Shown here in pieces: positions 7,406 to 9,782 of a stretch of 9,782 nucleotides of DNA; the first letter of the stretch is position 1; every line of letters starts with the position of its first letter. Made by a program: the position numbers and the translations under genes. A model generated the notes under the pieces. It did no database searches, was not told where the DNA came from, and saw only the letters and a list, made by a program, of their open reading frames with translations. This DNA comes from Candidatus Limnocylindria bacterium (lineage in GTDB: Bacteria > Chloroflexota > Limnocylindria > QHBO01), in the NCBI GenBank assembly GCA_030146365.1, contig JASLBU010000205.1, positions 1-9,782 of the forward strand. Direction: 5' to 3'.

Positions 7406-7915
7406 ATGAAGGTCAGCACGCGCACCGAGTACGGCATCCGGGTCCTGGTGACGCTCGCCCGCGTGGAGGACGACCGGTGCCTCTCGCTCACCGAGATCGC
7501 GCGGCGGGAGAAGCTGCCGCATGCCTATCTCGAGCAGCTCGTCGGCGACCTGCGTCGCTCCGGCCTCGTGAGTGCCACCCGCGGGCAGGCAGGCGGCTAC
7601 CGGCTGGCGCGGCCGGCCGGCGAGATCGCGATGACCGACGCCGTGCGGGCACTGGAAGGTCCGTTGCTCGAGATGCCGTGCGCCGGGGCCGAGGACCTGG
7701 AGCACTGTGACCGCCCGCAGCCCTGCAGCGTCCACGAGGTCTTCCAGCGCGTCTACGAGTCGCTGAGCCTCTCCCTGTCGGCGATGAGCCTTGCGGAAGT
7801 GGCGCAGTCGGCCGGTGGGCCGCCGTATCCGCAGCAGGTGCGGCGCCGTCGGGCCGCTGCCCACGCCACCTTGACGACCGAATCCCCAACGCAGCAGGCA
7901 ACAAGGAACGCATGA
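7406..7915 (+). CDS. Rrf2-family transcriptional regulator with Fe-S ligand motif
   Basis: The 169-residue protein starts with the typical Rrf2 winged helix-turn-helix: MKVSTRTEYGIRVLVTLA, a recognition part LSLTEIARREKLPHAYLEQLVGDLRRSGLV (27-55), and the wing RGQAGGYRLARP (59-70). The cluster-binding loop has C92-x8-C101-x5-C107-x2-H110. IscR of E. coli uses C92-x5-C98-x5-C104-x2-H107, so all four ligand positions exist but the first loop is three residues longer. A basic, glutamine-containing tail follows residue 145. A protein of this class would sense Fe-S cluster supply (or redox/NO stress) and repress or activate the SUF genes. It lies inside the operon, 4 bases after the Rieske stop, so autoregulation from the promoter ahead of sufB is likely. 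Its stop overlaps the sufC ATG (ATGA at 7912-7915). Confidence 0.94.
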   Translation: MKVSTRTEYGIRVLVTLARVEDDRCLSLTEIARREKLPHAYLEQLVGDLRRSGLVSATRGQAGGYRLARPAGEIAMTDAVRALEGPLLEMPCAGAEDLEHCDRPQPCSVHEVFQRVYESLSLSLSAMSLAEVAQSAGGPPYPQQVRRRRAAAHATLTTESPTQQATRNA

Positions 7916-8754
7916 CCGACGAACTCGTGATCTCCGGGCTCGAGGTGAGCATCGGGCAGAAGAAGATCCTCAAGGGCCTCGACCTCGTGATCCGGCAGGG
8001 TGAGGTGCACGCGCTGATGGGCCCGAACGGGTCCGGCAAGACGTCCCTGGCCTACACGCTGATGGGCCATCCCGACTACACCGTTGACGCGGGAACCGTC
8101 ACCTGGCGCGGCCAAGACCTGCTTGCACTGGCACCCGACAGGCGCGCGCAGCTGGGGGTGTTCCTCGCCTTCCAGTACCCCAGCGCCATCCCGGGCGTGA
8201 CGGTCGCCAGCTTCCTGCGCAACATCTACAACGCGATCCACCACCCCAAGCCGGCGGACGCCGATGGCGAGCGCTCCATCAAGTACACCGGCATCCCGCT
8301 GATGAAGTTCCGCAAGCTCATGGAGGAGAAGATGGGGCTCCTCCACATGGACCCGGCCTTTGCGACGCGCTACGTCAACGAGGGGTTCTCCGGGGGCGAG
8401 AAGAAGCGCCTGGAGATGCTCCAGATGGCGATCCTCGGTCCGCAGATGGCGATCCTTGACGAGACGGACTCCGGCCTCGACATCGACGCCCTGAAGACCG
8501 TCGCGGAGGGCATCAATGCCAGCCTGTCGCCGGAGATGGGCGTCCTGCTGATCACCCACTACCAGCGGATGCTGAACTACGTGCAGCCGCAGTTCGTGCA
8601 CGTCCTGCTCGACGGCCGGGTTGTGATGAGCGGTGGCGAGGAGCTGAGCCACCAGCTGGAGGCGAACGGGTACGACTGGGTCCGGGCGCAGGTCGGCGTT
8701 CCCGCCGGCACCGGTGACGAGGCCTCTGCCCCGGAGCCGGTCGGACCCCACTAG
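7912..8754 (+). CDS. sufC: Fe-S cluster assembly ATPase SufC
   Basis: SufC is the ABC-type ATPase that drives conformational change in SufBCD; it is cytosolic and not a transporter. The 280-residue protein has Walker A GPNGSGKT (37-44), Q-loop Gln88 in FLAFQYP, ABC signature FSGGEKKR (159-166), Walker B MAILDETDSGLD (179-190, Asp183/Glu184) and switch His216 in LLITHYQRML. The ETDSGLD and FSGGEKKR variants are diagnostic of SufC. It is somewhat longer than E. coli SufC (248), mainly through a low-complexity C-terminal tail after about residue 262. The ATG at 7912 has a Shine-Dalgarno-like AAGGA at 7903-7907 and overlaps the rrf2-type gene stop. It is followed after 24 bases by sufS, in the same frame and separated by the TAG at 8752-8754. 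Confidence 0.97.
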   Translation: MTDELVISGLEVSIGQKKILKGLDLVIRQGEVHALMGPNGSGKTSLAYTLMGHPDYTVDAGTVTWRGQDLLALAPDRRAQLGVFLAFQYPSAIPGVTVASFLRNIYNAIHHPKPADADGERSIKYTGIPLMKFRKLMEEKMGLLHMDPAFATRYVNEGFSGGEKKRLEMLQMAILGPQMAILDETDSGLDIDALKTVAEGINASLSPEMGVLLITHYQRMLNYVQPQFVHVLLDGRVVMSGGEELSHQLEANGYDWVRAQVGVPAGTGDEASAPEPVGPH

Positions 8755-8778
8755 GCGCCTGGCGCCGGATCGGCACCG

Positions 8779-9782
8779 ATGGCCATCGACCCTGCCCTGC
8801 CCGGCAGCCTGGCCGGCGCCGTCCCGCGCAGCGACTTTCCGGTCTTCGACCGGCCGCACCGGTCGGGGCGGCAGCTTGCCTACCTTGACTCGGCCTCGTC
8901 CTCCCCGAAGCCGCGGGTGGTGATCGATGCGCTGGCCGATGCCTACGGGCATCACTACGCCAACGTCCATCGGGGGATCTACGAGCTTTCGGAGGACGCG
9001 ACGGTTCGCTTCGAGGCAGCCCGCAGGCGGGTGGCCGGCTTCATCGGCGCGAGGAGCGACCGCGAGGTCGTGTTCGTCCGCAACGCCACGGAGGCGATCA
9101 ACCTCGTCGCGTACAGCTGGGGCGGGGCGAACATCGGACCTGGCGACCTCCTCCTGTCGACCGAGATGGAGCACCACGCCAACCTCGTCCCATGGCAGGA
9201 GCTCGCGGCCCGGAGCGGTGCGACCCTCGAGTACGCGCGCATCACCGACGACGGCCGGCTGGACCTCGACGACCTCCACGCCCGGCTGGCCCGCGGCCCG
9301 AAGGTGGTGGCCATCGGGCAGGTCAGCAACGCCCTCGGCACGATCAACCCCATCCCCGAGATCGTGGCCGCCGCGCACGGCGCCGGTGCGCTCGTGCTGC
9401 TCGACGCGGCGCAGAGCGTGCCGCACATGCCGGTGGACGTGACCGCGCTGGACGTCGACTTCCTCGCTCTTTCCGGGCACAAGATGCTCGGGCCGTCTGG
9501 CATCGGCGCGCTGTGGGGACGGCGCGAGCTGCTCGACGCGATGCCGCCGTTCATGACCGGCGGCAGCATGATCACGCGGGTGACGCTCGAGGGCACCGAG
9601 TGGAACGAGGTGCCCTGGAAGTTCGAGGCCGGCACCCCAGCCATCGCCGAGGCCAGCGGGCTGGCGGCGGCCGTCGCTTACCTCGACGCGATCGGCATGG
9701 ACGTCGTTCGTGCCCACGAGCGGCTGCTGTTCGAGCGCACCTGGGAGGCGCTCGGCGATCTTGCCGGCGTCCGGCGACTGGG
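8779..9782 (+). CDS. sufS: Cysteine desulfurase SufS (3' truncated)
   Basis: Partial gene: the frame is open to the window end and about 334 residues of some 410 are visible. SufS is the PLP-dependent class V aminotransferase-fold enzyme that takes sulfur from cysteine as a persulfide and feeds the SufBCD scaffold. Family segments are in order: DFPVFDR (19-25), YLDSASSSPKP (35-45), NVHRGIYELSEDAT (62-75), NATEAINLVAYSWG, the PLP-stacking region EMEHHANLVPWQ (129-140), SNALGTINPIPEI, LLDAAQSVPHMPVDV (Asp209 expected to hold the pyridine nitrogen), the Schiff-base lysine Lys235 in LSGHKMLGPSGIG, and MPPFMTGGSMI ... KFEAGTPAI. The catalytic cysteine loop lies beyond the right edge and cannot be checked. 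The ATG at 8779 is the only reasonable start after the in-frame sufC stop. A sufU-type sulfur acceptor gene would be expected next, outside the window. Confidence 0.95.
   Translation, partial: MAIDPALPGSLAGAVPRSDFPVFDRPHRSGRQLAYLDSASSSPKPRVVIDALADAYGHHYANVHRGIYELSEDATVRFEAARRRVAGFIGARSDREVVFVRNATEAINLVAYSWGGANIGPGDLLLSTEMEHHANLVPWQELAARSGATLEYARITDDGRLDLDDLHARLARGPKVVAIGQVSNALGTINPIPEIVAAAHGAGALVLLDAAQSVPHMPVDVTALDVDFLALSGHKMLGPSGIGALWGRRELLDAMPPFMTGGSMITRVTLEGTEWNEVPWKFEAGTPAIAEASGLAAAVAYLDAIGMDVVRAHERLLFERTWEALGDLAGVRRL

Noticed and set aside
8752..8772. GGCGCC repeated around the sufC-sufS junction as a regulatory hairpin
   Set aside because: Two GGCGCC words are expected by chance at this base composition, and the spacing of one base does not allow a hairpin.
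7753..9717. Long minus-strand open frame (654 codons) opposite rrf2-type gene, sufC and sufS
   Set aside because: It is antisense to three well-supported genes, with low-complexity His/Arg/Val composition typical of shadow frames.

Overview
The window is very GC-rich bacterial DNA. Its core is a SUF iron-sulfur cluster assembly operon on the + strand: sufB, sufD, a Rieske-type [2Fe-2S] protein, an Rrf2-family regulator, sufC and sufS. The order sufB-sufD-Rieske-(regulator)-sufC-sufS, with genes packed by 4-base overlaps, resembles SUF loci of Actinomycetota and Chloroflexota. A cluster-ligand Rrf2 protein inside the operon, where actinomycetes usually have an upstream SufR, makes me lean to a high-GC Chloroflexota lineage. 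That placement is inference; no taxonomic marker is present.

Layout. 1-1017: 3' part of a berberine-bridge-enzyme-like FAD oxidase (+), cut by the window start. 1033-1065: strong hairpin, probably a terminator. 1075-1150: tRNA-Gly(CCC) on the minus strand with its own promoter. 1249-2175: rsgA (-), overlapped by 4 bases by the end of an upstream tandem-GNAT acetyltransferase gene (2172-3032, -), so the two form a small operon. 3033-3098: short divergent promoter region. 3099-4304: BphA4-like FAD/NAD(P)H ferredoxin reductase (+). 4301-4400: sigma70-like promoter and a structured leader with competing inverted repeats. 4401-9782: the SUF operon, with sufS running off the right edge. No stretch over 300 bases lacks a gene.

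How it works together. SufS takes sulfur from cysteine. SufB, SufC and SufD form the ATP-driven scaffold on which clusters are built. The Rrf2 protein carries Cys/His residues fit to hold an Fe-S cluster, so it can plausibly sense cluster status and control its own operon through the dyads ahead of sufB. The Rieske protein and the reductase just upstream are candidate redox partners, but no link between them can be proved from sequence.

I do not see a previously undescribed system. The points most worth a second look are the sufB leader, the internal Rrf2 regulator with altered cysteine spacing, and the ferredoxin reductase beside a SUF operon that encodes a Rieske protein.
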